A stretch of 64,000 nt of DNA from assembly GCF_036244895.1 (NCBI RefSeq), contig NZ_BQKE01000001.1, forward strand, positions 1,674,001 to 1,738,000, written 5' to 3'. Below, piece by piece: positions 49,375 to 58,062 of the stretch; the first letter of the stretch is position 1, and every line of letters begins with the position of its first letter. The translations under genes were made by a program, and so were the position numbers. The DNA is from Persicobacter diffluens. Its GTDB lineage: Bacteria > Bacteroidota > Bacteroidia > Cytophagales > Cyclobacteriaceae. The notes under the pieces are model-generated. The model had not been told where the DNA came from. It ran no database searches and saw only the letters and a program-made list of their open reading frames with translations.

Positions 49375-49686
49375 ATGAGTGATACAAGCTTAAAAGAGAA
49401 GATCGTAGAGGCCATTAAAACGGTATACGATCCGGAAATTCCGGTGGACATCTATGAATTGGGACTAATTTATGAAATTGAGGTTTTCCCTATTAATAAT
49501 GTCAACGTAACGATGACCCTGACTTCTCCATCTTGTCCCGCGGCAGAGCATATCCCGAACGAAGTGAAGGAGAAAGTATCGGCTTTGGAAGAGGTGAATG
49601 AGGTTAATGTGGAAATCACCTGGGATCCTCCGTATTCTCAGGACATGATGTCAGAAGCCGCAAAACTGGAGTTGGGTTTTATGTAA
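49375..49686 (+). CDS. DUF59/MIP18-family Fe-S assembly protein (SufT-like)
   Basis: 103 residues from the ATG at 49375; a TTG three codons earlier is less likely. Motifs: KTVYDPEIPVDIYELGLIYEIEV (the conserved DPE.. start), and TLTSPSCPAAEHIPNEV with the conserved Cys. Related to PaaD, SufT and eukaryotic MIP18, which help mature Fe-S proteins. Part of the suf operon by position and spacing. Confidence 0.93.
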   Translation: MSDTSLKEKIVEAIKTVYDPEIPVDIYELGLIYEIEVFPINNVNVTMTLTSPSCPAAEHIPNEVKEKVSALEEVNEVNVEITWDPPYSQDMMSEAAKLELGFM

Positions 49687-49761
49687 GCCTCTCCTTGTAA
49701 TAAGATAAAATGGCCGTCGGGCCATCAAATTTGTATAAACAACAATTAATATAACCCTATT

Positions 49762-50181
49762 ATGTACCCAGAGGAATTAGTAGCTCCAATGCGTCAGGAA
49801 TTAGTAGACGCAGGATTCGCAGAATTTAAGACAGCGGAGGCCGTTAATGAGCATTTTAAGGATCATAAAGGAACTACCCTGGTAGTTGTAAACTCAGTTT
49901 GTGGTTGTGCAGCCGGTGCTGCCCGTCCTGGTGTTCGTTTTGCATTGCAAAATGCTGCCAATACGCCTGATAACTGTGTAACGGTATTCGCAGGTAACGA
50001 TCGTGAGGCAACACAAGCTGCACGTGATTTGATGTTGCCTTACCCTCCTTCTTCTCCATGTATCGCTTTGTTCAAAGACGGTGAGTTGGTGCAGATGGTG
50101 GAGCGTCACCATATCGAAGGTCGTAATGCCGAGTTGATCGGATCATTTTTGGTAGGCGCTTTTGACGAGCACTGCGCATAA
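49762..50181 (+). CDS. Bacilliredoxin, BrxA/BrxB (YphP/YqiW) family
   Basis: 139 residues. The redox motif is the unusual CGC of VVNSVCGCAAGAARPG (Cys53 and Cys55). MYPEELVAPMRQELVDAGF and SPCIALFKDGELVQMVERHHIEGR are family hallmarks. In Bacillus these proteins remove bacillithiol from oxidised protein thiols; in Bacteroidota with bacillithiol the same is likely. Position behind sufSE suggests a link to thiol or sulfur homeostasis. Terminator follows. Confidence 0.95.
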   Translation: MYPEELVAPMRQELVDAGFAEFKTAEAVNEHFKDHKGTTLVVVNSVCGCAAGAARPGVRFALQNAANTPDNCVTVFAGNDREATQAARDLMLPYPPSSPCIALFKDGELVQMVERHHIEGRNAELIGSFLVGAFDEHCA

Positions 50182-50212
50182 GATTCGATTGCTTTAAAAG
50201 CATACTTATAAG

Positions 50213-50249
50213 ATGCCTGTTCCTTCATTGGGGCAGGCATTTTTTATTA
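50213..50249 (+). terminator. Intrinsic terminator after the bacilliredoxin gene
   Basis: ATGCCTG (50213-50219) and CAGGCAT (50234-50240), extended by TTCC/GGGG, followed by TTTTTATTAT. Confidence 0.85.
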
Positions 50250-50263
50250 TATAAACCTTTGGC

Positions 50264-50460
50264 TTAAGCCGAATTATTCACCGCTAAACTCAATTATAAA
50301 CACAAGTAATTTTTAGTTAGGCGAATACGAGTCATCCTCTTAGATTTGAAATAGCCCAAATTGGGGTAAGCTTGTTTTCATCCTATTCCTTTACTTCCTT
50401 GGTAAAAACTCGAAATAGGGAAAATTCCTTCATATTTTTCGGCCTTGTAGCTAAGATTTA
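50264..50460. repeat. Dispersed element, copy 9 (forward, right end missing)
   Basis: TTAAGCCGAATTATTCACCG at the left, AGCCCAAATTGGGGTAAGCT in the centre, then CTCGAAATAGGGAAAATTCC and TTTTTCGGCCTTGTAGCTAA. The right inverted end is lost after about 50460. Confidence 0.8.
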
Positions 50461-51410
50461 GGTCGAAACTTCTATTAATCGGTTGGTGACTTTACGCTTT
50501 TAGTCGCAAAAACCATCTCATTTAATTCGGTTATCACGCCTTGAGTTTACGTATTATCATTAACTGACTAATGATAAAGGCGAAAATGGAATTCCCAAAG
50601 TTTATTTTTAGGCTTTGATTCATTGCCTCCTTTTATCATTCCTACAAAGGCTCTTTTTTCAGAGCAATATTGCAGGTGGAGAATTGATGCGTTTTAATAG
50701 TTAGCAGCGTTTCCTTTCGATTTTTGATGCTTTTGATTATGTCGGTTTTGGAACCAGCCGATCATCTGATAAGCTTTTTTTACCTTAGTGAAATTGATGA
50801 TTTTTGCATTTTTTTTAGGGGAAAAGCTATAATTATGGCTTTAATTTGAGACCTTTTCTGAGGATGATTTGAATCGATATATAAAGCGATACTCTAGACC
50901 AATTGTGTATTATTCAAATTTTATTTTGTTTTAAAGGTCGTGGCGCCTGATTTGCATGTTTTGATTTTTTGGGATTGCCTTAATTAAGCTTTGCTTAAGA
51001 TTTTGCATTTCATAAGAAAGGTATTATTATTGCAATTGAAATTATTGCATTATTTTAACAATATTTGGTGATAAAACCACCAAAACCATGTAGGTGATTG
51101 CGCCTTTCTATTGCGTATTTGCGTAATTTAGCCTTATTTCTTTCGTCAAGGGGTTTTTATTGACCTCTGGAAAGTTGTTTGAGTTAACTTTACACTCCTT
51201 TATCTTTTCACCATCTCTTCCTTAAATTCCATTACTCTTTTTGAAAGGAGTGCCCAAATTGTTCCAATTTCCTGTTTTTATCTTGTCTATTCAATCCGCT
51301 TAAAATGAGGGTTTATATCTTTGTTATTCGCTTAAGACAGGCATTTTTTGGGTTAAAAAATCAAGATTGCCGATAACGCCATTTAGGCTGCTCAATCTGG
51401 TGAAAACGCA
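50461..51410. other. Gene-free A+T-rich stretch
   Basis: About 950 bp between the repeat copy and the terminator of the radical SAM gene. No frame with protein-like content and no repeat copy was seen. A lone TATCTTTG (-7 type) occurs at 51316-51323 without a -33 partner. Purpose unknown. Confidence 0.5.
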
Positions 51411-51440
51411 AAAGGCAGGTCCTGAGTGAAACCTGCCTTT
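51411..51440 (-). terminator. Terminator of the radical SAM gene
   Basis: AAAGGCAGGT (51411-51420) and ACCTGCCTTT (51431-51440), a perfect 10-bp stem with a 10-nt loop. The minus-strand tail is TGCGTTTTC. Confidence 0.7.
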
Positions 51441-51462
51441 TGGGTCTTATTGTTTTTTGTAA

Positions 51463-53676
51463 TTAGCGAATGAGTAACAGACCCTTTTCGCGTAGTTTCT
51501 GCCAAAGTTTTGTGCTGATCAAACTCAAAGCCGGCAGTTGAAAAGCTTCCTCATATTGTTTTCCCAGCGCTTCTAGCGTTAAATTTTCCCCGTTTTTCAG
51601 CATGAACTGAGGAATCTGTTTTTCCATCCAACGGATCAATTCTGCCGAAGCATCCACCCGAATAGTGGAGGATCTTTCATGGATGATTATCCGGCCTTTT
51701 TCCTCGGTTTTCATGCCCTTTCGGTTTTTCTTTTTCACCTGGAAATATTCGAAGGAAACATTGCCCCAAATCCATATCACCCAGTGATTGAGCTTTTCTG
51801 CATCGGTCTTTTCCGGGATTTGCAGGGCGTGGTGCAGCAGGTTTTTGGGGATGGTAGTCGACGGGACTTCAAAATCAAACCATTCGTCTGCCTTCCAATC
51901 CACTCCCACGGCATGCATGAAGTTGTAAAGGGACTTTTTTAGGGCAGCCCCGTAGGCATCATGATTGCCACCTTTCGGGTCCTCATGGAAAAGGTCATTT
52001 TCAGCAAATCCGTCAAATTCCGGCCCTGTTCGAATGACGTCAAAGGCCTCCGGATTTCTGCCAATTGGGCTGTGGGCTGTCATGGCGAAACGATGCCAGA
52101 AGCCAGATTGAATAATATTATGCTTAAAGAGCTGGCGGACCACCTCAAGGGAATCCACCGTCTCCTGTTCGGTTTGCGTAGGAAAGCCATACATCAGGTA
52201 AGCGTGTACCATAATATTGGCTTCGGTAAGGTCCCTGCACACTCTGGCGACCTGTTCAATGGAAACCCCTTTTCGCATCATCTTCAGCAAACGATCGGAA
52301 GCCACTTCCAGGCCACCGGAGACAGCAATGCAACCTGATTTGGCCAAAAGCTGGCACAGGTCCCGCGTTAAGGTTTTTTCAAACCGGATATTGGTCCACC
52401 AGGTGATTTTTACGTTCCGGCGGATGAGCTCCAGGGCCAGATCACGCATCAAAAGTGGGGGAGCCGCTTCATCAACGAAGTGAAAGCCGGTCTCTCCGGT
52501 CTGTGCAATAATGGTTTCGATTCGATCCACCAACATTTTTGCCGGAGCCTCTTCATAACGCCCGATATAGTCCAGATTGACATCACAAAAAGAGCAATTT
52601 TTCCAATAGCAACCGTGCGCGAGCGTCATCTTGTTCCACCGGCCATCACTCCAAAGGCGATGCATCGGGTTGACCATTTCAATGATGGAAAGGTAAGATT
52701 TTAGAGGGAGGCCCGCATAGTCCGGATAGCCTTGCTCTGTATGTGGAACGGGCTTTTGATCGCCTTCAATATAGACTACCTGATCCTTTTCACAATAGAA
52801 CGTGCGGGTGAGTGCCTCAATTGGACGATTGCCGGCTAAATGTTCAAGCAAATGGAGCACCGGCCCTTCGCCATCATCAAGGGTGATATAGTCAATGTAA
52901 TTAAATACGCGCGGATCATTAATACTTCTCAATTCTGTATTGGGGTATCCGCCGCCCATCGTGATTTTAACGTCAGGATATTCTTGTTTCAGGTATTGAG
53001 CGATGCGAAAGGCGCCGAAAAGGTTCCCTGGAAATGGTACTGAAAGCCCCACAAGGTCCGGACTAAATTGCTCCAAATGCTTTTGCAGGCATTCGATTAA
53101 TAGTTGGTCAATCCAATTCAGAGGTTGTCTCAAAGCATCCTCAATGGGAGAGAAACTCGAGGCGGTACGTCCAAGGCGTTCAGCATATCGGCTAAAGCCA
53201 AAGTCAGGGCTGATATTTCCCTTAATTAAGTCCCCCAAATCCTCCAGATACAGGGTGGCCAGATGGCGGGCATGGTCATGAATACCCATGGTTCCGAAGG
53301 CCCAGTCTAATTCCTGCTCTTGTTTGAATCGAGCTCCTCTTGGAAGGTAGTCTTGCCCACAAATTTGATAGGCCAGAGAGGGATCTTTTTCTTGTAAGAA
53401 GGCGATTACCGGATCAATGGTCGCCAGGTATTCATCTTTAAGTGCCAGGACTCTTTGAGTGTTCGCATTTTGCTCCTTTTGGGCTTCAATTAAACCAAAC
53501 AGTTCAGATAATCCTGATTTGTTGAAAATCCGAAGGACTAAATCAATGCCCAGATCTGCTTGCTGTACGTCGAAGCCTTTCCTTTTTAAATATTGGGTCA
53601 AATAAGCAGTCGCCGGATAGGGCGTATTCAACTGCGTAAGTGGGGGGGTAAGAAGTAGTACCTTTTGAGGCCTCAC
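51463..53676 (-). CDS. B12-binding-type radical SAM protein
   Basis: 737 residues. The N-terminal part (KVLLLTPPLTQLNTPYPATAYL and, further on, PDLVGLSVPFPGNLFGAFRIAQYLK) is the Rossmann-like fold of cobalamin-binding radical SAM proteins. The radical SAM core follows: HGCYWKNCSFCDV with Cys356, Cys361 and Cys364, then GFHFVDEAAPPLLM, CIAVSGGLEVASDRLL and VHAYLMYGFPTQTEQETVDSL. The Cys spacing is CX4CX2C, whereas CX3CX2C is canonical. Whether cobalamin is actually bound is uncertain. The substrate is unknown, and no partner gene is adjacent. Confidence 0.88.
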   Translation of the reverse strand: MRPQKVLLLTPPLTQLNTPYPATAYLTQYLKRKGFDVQQADLGIDLVLRIFNKSGLSELFGLIEAQKEQNANTQRVLALKDEYLATIDPVIAFLQEKDPSLAYQICGQDYLPRGARFKQEQELDWAFGTMGIHDHARHLATLYLEDLGDLIKGNISPDFGFSRYAERLGRTASSFSPIEDALRQPLNWIDQLLIECLQKHLEQFSPDLVGLSVPFPGNLFGAFRIAQYLKQEYPDVKITMGGGYPNTELRSINDPRVFNYIDYITLDDGEGPVLHLLEHLAGNRPIEALTRTFYCEKDQVVYIEGDQKPVPHTEQGYPDYAGLPLKSYLSIIEMVNPMHRLWSDGRWNKMTLAHGCYWKNCSFCDVNLDYIGRYEEAPAKMLVDRIETIIAQTGETGFHFVDEAAPPLLMRDLALELIRRNVKITWWTNIRFEKTLTRDLCQLLAKSGCIAVSGGLEVASDRLLKMMRKGVSIEQVARVCRDLTEANIMVHAYLMYGFPTQTEQETVDSLEVVRQLFKHNIIQSGFWHRFAMTAHSPIGRNPEAFDVIRTGPEFDGFAENDLFHEDPKGGNHDAYGAALKKSLYNFMHAVGVDWKADEWFDFEVPSTTIPKNLLHHALQIPEKTDAEKLNHWVIWIWGNVSFEYFQVKKKNRKGMKTEEKGRIIIHERSSTIRVDASAELIRWMEKQIPQFMLKNGENLTLEALGKQYEEAFQLPALSLISTKLWQKLREKGLLLIR

Positions 53677-54173
53677 AAGCTTTTATTTTTATGGTCAATC
53701 GCGACAAGAAATAGGCCAAATAGCGGTATCATTTCAATATTCTTTCATCAATACTTATTTGACGGCCCAAAATTAGAGATTTTGACTGAAAATCCATCAA
53801 AATGAAGGAAAAGCAGGGGAGTCTGATTTCTCTTAGGTCGGCAAGGAGTTAAGGTTTTTCCTACCTGTAGGGAATTGTCGCCTTTTGCCTTCCATATTCT
53901 TCGCTGAGCTCAAGCCGGAGAGGTAGCGAATTTTTTAGTCTCTGCCATAGCAAATAGCATTTGTTATTCCGATTTGATAGAATTTGACTGGGCTTTTTTT
54001 GAAAATGGGAAGGTTAGGGGAATTGCTGTTTTGCTTTATAATCAAAAGCCTTCCCGGGATTTCAAAAACTTATAATTTCCCCTTAATTTTTATCCATTCG
54101 CTCCCGATCCATTGTGTTTTCGGTCTCCACCAGTCTCTCTCTTTTCCCGGGATGCCCATTCTAACGAGCTACT
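53677..54173. other. Gene-free stretch upstream of the radical SAM gene
   Basis: About 500 bp. It should hold the minus-strand promoter of the radical SAM gene, but no full match to the consensus was found. A frame at 53984-54229 runs into the repeat copy and does not look like protein. Confidence 0.45.
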
Positions 54174-54396
54174 TTAAGCCGGATTATTCATACCTAAATT
54201 CTCCTTTAGCTACAAGGCGGAAAAAATGATGGAATTTTTCCTATTTCGAGTTTTTCCCAACGAAACAGATGAATGAGGAGAAAGCAGGCCTGCCCAAATT
54301 TGGGCTTTCAGAAACTTGGTGGACTAAATAATAAATAATTGATAATGAAACCCTTATTGTGATCTCTGAAAATGGCGGTGAATAATTCGGGTTTAA
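54174..54396. repeat. Dispersed ~220-bp element, copy 10 (reverse, intact)
   Basis: 223 bp with TTAA at both ends (54174-54177, 54393-54396). Left end TTAAGCCGGATTATTCATAC, right end GGCGGTGAATAATTCGGGTT, and a perfect central palindrome GCCCAAATTTGGGC. Best reference copy in reverse orientation. Confidence 0.88.
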
Positions 54397-54426
54397 GAGT
54401 TGTTTTCTCGCCCCACGCCATGGGCA

Positions 54427-54462
54427 TAAAAAAACTCCCCGACCTTTTACAGCCAGAGAGTT
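54427..54462 (-). terminator. Terminator of the DUF350 gene
   Basis: AAACTC at the start and GAGTTT at the end of an imperfect stem (with CCCGACC / GGC inside). The A-run at 54427-54433 becomes a T-run on the minus strand. Confidence 0.6.
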
Positions 54463-54494
54463 TAGGATAGTTGTCCAATTAGTTTATCCTTCTA

Positions 54495-55349
54495 TCAGAT
54501 TGCAAGGGTAATCAAAACAGATCCACCGATGTAAGCAAAAGCTTCAATGATGGCTGCCCCAATATTCGGATGCTCCTGATTCACAATTTCGTCCGTTAAG
54601 TTTTGTCCGGGTAATAAAATTTTATCCGTCACCAATCGACAGATTGGTAAGAAGATTAGTCCTAGTACCAATTCGTAGGAAATAATTACGATGGTAGAGG
54701 TCCAGTCTTCAAAAGGGTGCATAATGGCCGCTCTCATAATATTTGCCAAGCCAATAAGGGCACCTGCTTTACCTATTCCTACTGCCACATTCAATTTTGA
54801 AAGATGCTCATGGGTGTCATAGGGAACAATGGCATTATATACCATGCCGGTTAATACGAAAAGGATTTGTCCGACTACCCAAAAGCCGATGGCGGTCCCT
54901 AAACCAAAACCTTCCGTATACAAAGCGGCGAAAATAATCATACCGGAGCCGGCAGCAACAGCACCTTCTACCAAACCAACCCCTGCATTCTGACGGCCGG
55001 TAATCTCTTCAGTTACCTTGAATTTTGCCAGTAAGAATTTATCAGAGATAATGGTAGACAGGTTTAACAAAATGATGCCCACCAAACCATAAGTCATGAT
55101 GGCGATCAGGTCGGCCACTAAACCATCAGATTGACCAGACATTGCCCCCGCAATAGCGAATAGCAAACCGATATAATAGCCCGTATTCGAAAGGGCAAAG
55201 GCCAGATTATCTTTAATCACTAATTCTTCATTCACCTTAATGTTCCGGTGAAAAAGCTGATAGGCCACTTTACCTATAAAAAACAGCAGGAAACAGCTTA
55301 CCAGGTAAGCCAGTGTAAGCATTAAGCTTGTTCCAATTTCTTGTATCAT
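54495..55349 (-). CDS. DUF350 (YjfL-type) membrane protein with two repeats
   Basis: 284 residues with eight or so membrane segments arranged as two DUF350 units. Each unit has an FALSNTGYYIGLLFAIAGAM-type or VGIGKAGALIGLANIMRAAI-type helix and a soluble EEI..QNAGVGLVEG or DEIVNQEHPNIGAAIIE loop. The family is of unknown biochemical function. It is found in operons with DUF4178 proteins and, in other phyla, with PspA and polyamine-synthesis genes (from memory). Here a Ser/Arg-rich lipoprotein and a DUF4178 gene lie upstream in the same direction. Confidence 0.88.
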   Translation of the reverse strand: MIQEIGTSLMLTLAYLVSCFLLFFIGKVAYQLFHRNIKVNEELVIKDNLAFALSNTGYYIGLLFAIAGAMSGQSDGLVADLIAIMTYGLVGIILLNLSTIISDKFLLAKFKVTEEITGRQNAGVGLVEGAVAAGSGMIIFAALYTEGFGLGTAIGFWVVGQILFVLTGMVYNAIVPYDTHEHLSKLNVAVGIGKAGALIGLANIMRAAIMHPFEDWTSTIVIISYELVLGLIFLPICRLVTDKILLPGQNLTDEIVNQEHPNIGAAIIEAFAYIGGSVLITLAI

Positions 55350-55380
55350 GATCCGTTGGGTTGATTAAATGTTAATTTGA

Positions 55381-56136
55381 TTACTTTCCAAAGCCACCGC
55401 CACGGCTTCGGAAGGAAGAGGAGGATGAACGACTGCTTCTGGAGCTTGAACTGCTACTGGTGCTTCTGGTAGAGCTACTGCGGGAAGTTCTGCTGGATAC
55501 CCGACTCTGGAAACTGCTGTTTTTTGACCAACTGGAACCTGAGCGTGCTCCCTGAGATCCGTAAGTACCGTAATAGGTACGGCCATTACTGCCTACAGGC
55601 CCGTAGTAATCACGTCCTCTTGTGCGATAATTGCTGTAGTAATCATTGTAATAAGAATAGCGTACTGGGTAAGTCATCATGTTAAACATGGAATTCATAA
55701 AGGCGAATCTTCCATAGAACTCCCAAAAACTGGTGCCTCCGCGGTCCACCCAATGGCCATATTGTTTATTCCCTACATAATTGGAATAACCTGCCGGCAC
55801 AATGGATTTGCTTACCTTGCCCTCTTTCTTAGAGGCGATCTCCATGCCCATGGCATCTTCGTATTGGTAGAAGAACCTTTGTGACACTTCTTTCCATGGG
55901 GTGATTTTTTCTTTTGGCTCCCCATTTACCTCAGTAATCACCTTATATTGATGCTTATAAGTAGTGGAAAACATGCCCTCGGTGTCCATATCATATAAAA
56001 TGATCGTGTAAATGGGTTCTGAATCCAGGTCGCGGATCAATACATCCAGCGGAGATTTGTAATAACGCTTTCCCCCGCAACTGCTCAGGAAAAGCGCCAT
56101 AAAGAAAAGTAATAAGTATCTTGATTGATGTTTCAT
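55381..56136 (-). CDS. Lipoprotein with Ser/Arg-rich low-complexity tail
   Basis: 251 residues from the ATG at 56136; the longer frame adds 16 residues. Lipobox LFLSSC in a clear signal peptide. The N-terminal ~130 residues form a folded domain (IYTIILYDMDTEG, YKHQYKVITEVNG, VPAGYSNYVGNKQYGHWVD). A Tyr/Gly/Arg-rich stretch and about 60 residues of almost only Ser, Arg and Thr follow, ending RSRGGGFGK. Position between DUF4178 and DUF350 genes suggests a shared envelope function. The tail resembles those of proteins in YjfL-type operons, but that comparison is loose. Confidence 0.75.
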   Translation of the reverse strand: MKHQSRYLLLFFMALFLSSCGGKRYYKSPLDVLIRDLDSEPIYTIILYDMDTEGMFSTTYKHQYKVITEVNGEPKEKITPWKEVSQRFFYQYEDAMGMEIASKKEGKVSKSIVPAGYSNYVGNKQYGHWVDRGGTSFWEFYGRFAFMNSMFNMMTYPVRYSYYNDYYSNYRTRGRDYYGPVGSNGRTYYGTYGSQGARSGSSWSKNSSFQSRVSSRTSRSSSTRSTSSSSSSRSSRSSSSSFRSRGGGFGK

Positions 56137-56146
56137 TATAAAAGTC

Positions 56147-56707
56147 TTAGCCGTTTTGGGCTGGAAGAATGTTGGATATTTCAAATGCTTTGATAGGTTT
56201 ACCTATGGAAGCTTCAAATTCGCGCTCATCCCACTGGCTAACCGCTATCATTTTACTTTCATCCTTAGTATAATATTCCCATTCTATGAATTCTGCCCAG
56301 GCATCATCATAGTTGTTTTCTTCCATGTCCTTGCAGTATCCGGCAGAGTCCCCATCCAGATAATAGGTGTCCCCGTCAAAAATAATTTTGGTTGGGCCTT
56401 CCTTATGCTTGACAATATATTCCGGCAAGTCCTCATCTATACTGCGAATTTTCACAGATCTGCTGACCGACAGGTCCAATCCATCATTGGCATCCACGGA
56501 AAGGTAAAGTTCCAGCTCTCCATCAAATAGTTTAAACTCCTTGGTGAAGTACTCCTTTCCCCAATCATAATCCCAGGCCTGAGTCACTTTCCAACTCTTC
56601 AAATCATAGTCCAGCATAAAGCCCACTTGCAAATCCGTTATTTGGATATTGGTAGGGTCATAGGCGGGCTCTTTGTCTTTTTTCTTAAAAAAATCGAACA
56701 GTCCCAT
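56147..56707 (-). CDS. DUF4178-like protein
   Basis: 186 residues. MGLFDFFKKKDKE is a typical basic start, followed by IQITDLQVGFMLDYDLKSWKVTQAWDYDW, which is the DUF4178 pattern ('L.vG..ldyd...w.V'). WIEWEYY-like FIEWEYYTKDESKMIAVSQWDEREF closes the domain. No signal peptide. First gene of a three-gene cluster (10 bp before the lipoprotein gene, then DUF350). Function unknown; co-occurrence of these families suggests one membrane-associated system. Confidence 0.8.
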   Translation of the reverse strand: MGLFDFFKKKDKEPAYDPTNIQITDLQVGFMLDYDLKSWKVTQAWDYDWGKEYFTKEFKLFDGELELYLSVDANDGLDLSVSRSVKIRSIDEDLPEYIVKHKEGPTKIIFDGDTYYLDGDSAGYCKDMEENNYDDAWAEFIEWEYYTKDESKMIAVSQWDEREFEASIGKPIKAFEISNILPAQNG

Positions 56708-57197
56708 ATTTTATATTTTTTGATTTCGAATATTACTATTCAAACATAAGAAAAAAATATTCCAAATACACCTAATTGCCCTTTCCTGTAAGTTAACGGC
56801 GATTATTTGGTTTTAATGGTCTTCCAATTCTGACGGTCATTTTTGCTTTATGTCCTGAAATGAACAAAAAGGGGCCGATATTTATCTTATTTGGGTGAGT
56901 GGGACTTGTTTGAGGGGATTTTATTGGTAATGAAGGGCTTGGGGTTTATCATTACTTGTCCTGCATCTTGAATTAGGTATTTCGAGCTTGCCTCATGGGG
57001 GGCAGTTTCTTTAGAAATGTTCCAATTTTACTTTAAGTGGGTGGGCTGTATTTTTCTTCTGTATTTTTCTTCTGTTTTTTTATACTACTTTTTCTATTTG
57101 TGGATTTTGGCCGTGTTATAAAAAATGATCCCCGGAGCTAAAAGTAAAGAAGGAGGGAAATAAATATGGGGTAAAGCAAAATTGGTCAACTCATTCG
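56708..57197. other. Intergenic stretch between divergent genes
   Basis: About 490 bp without a gene. It holds CAAACATA at 56741-56748 (a minus-strand TAnnTTTG box 34 bp from the DUF4178 gene) and a two-unit tandem repeat of GTATTTTTCTTCT at 57048-57073. Confidence 0.45.
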
Positions 57198-57205
57198 TAC
57201 ATTTG
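57198..57205 (+). promoter_or_regulatory. Candidate -7 box of the AraC-type gene
   Basis: TACATTTG ends 35 bp before the ATG at 57241. The nearest upstream TTG (57182-57184) is only 13 bp away, so the -33 element is uncertain. Confidence 0.4.
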
Positions 57206-57240
57206 AACTTTAAAGAGAAAGTTCGACTTATCAATTTGAA

Positions 57241-57999
57241 ATGGAATCTTTCGTTTTTCACCCACCGGAATCTCTTCAGGAATATATTGATATCCTTTGG
57301 TTGGGCAAATCAGCTGATTTGTCGATTACTTCCGTGCACTATGCTCCCGAGTTCACAGAATTAATATTTAATTATGGTGATCGCTTCGAAATAAAAGGTG
57401 AAAATGTGGCGCAGAAACGAAGCCGGGAAAGTTGCACCATCTGTATTTCCGGATTAAAAAAACAGCCCTTTATCACCACCACCGAAGGGCGCTATTGTAG
57501 TGCTGGATTATTATTAAAACCCTACTGTTTCCGCTTCCTGCAAGAGCTACTGAAGGCTCCAATACTGGAAAAGGTGGAACGATGCATCTTCAGGGATTTG
57601 ATTAATACCCAACGGCCCGACGCCAGCAAGGTTTTTACACTCCTGGAGGCCTTCTTTTCCCAAATCAAGCTGGATCCCATTCTGCAAATATTCGAACAGC
57701 AAATTTCTGCTACTTTTTTAGAACGGGGTGCCCTCAAACGGTTTAGTCAGCGTCAGCAGCTGTCCTCCAAAAGTTTTATTCAGAAGTTTAAAAAACATTA
57801 TTTTATAACCCCGGCCCAGTATGTTAAGCTCCGACAGATCAATTATGCCCGGAGTTTAATTCATCAGCGTCCAGATCTGTCATTAGGGCAGATTGGTTTG
57901 GAGGCAGGTTTTTATGATCAGCCCCATTTTGTGCGGGTATTTCAGCAGTACATGGGCAGTAGTCCCAAAAATTTCTCTGAACCGAAAGTTCCCGGGTAA
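57241..57999 (+). CDS. AraC-family transcriptional regulator
   Basis: 252 residues. The N-terminal ~130 residues form the sensor part found in short AraC proteins of Bacteroidota (FHPPESLQEYIDILWLGK, ELIFNYGDRFEI). The C-terminal two-helix-turn-helix domain has LSSKSFIQKFKKHYFITPAQYVKLRQINYARSLIHQ and DLSLGQIGLEAGFYDQPHFVRVFQQYMGSSPKNF. It is followed 63 bp later by a DHFR-family reductase gene on the same strand, which may be its target. The ligand is unknown. Confidence 0.9.
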   Translation: MESFVFHPPESLQEYIDILWLGKSADLSITSVHYAPEFTELIFNYGDRFEIKGENVAQKRSRESCTICISGLKKQPFITTTEGRYCSAGLLLKPYCFRFLQELLKAPILEKVERCIFRDLINTQRPDASKVFTLLEAFFSQIKLDPILQIFEQQISATFLERGALKRFSQRQQLSSKSFIQKFKKHYFITPAQYVKLRQINYARSLIHQRPDLSLGQIGLEAGFYDQPHFVRVFQQYMGSSPKNFSEPKVPG

Positions 58000-58013
58000 T
58001 TTTTATACAATTT

Positions 58014-58039
58014 AGAGAACATCCGTTCTCTTACCTTTG
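58014..58039 (+). promoter_or_regulatory. Operator-like inverted repeat overlapping a promoter
   Basis: AGAGAAC (58014-58020), ATCC, GTTCTCT (58025-58031): a perfect 7-bp inverted repeat directly before and touching the -7 box TACCTTTG (58032-58039). The box ends 23 bp before the reductase ATG. This is a typical repressor position. Confidence 0.55.
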
Positions 58040-58062
58040 TAGCGTAATATAAAATAATAGCC

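Noticed and set aside
53984..54229. 81-codon plus-strand frame
   Set aside because: It runs into the repeat copy at 54174 and has no plausible domain or start signal.
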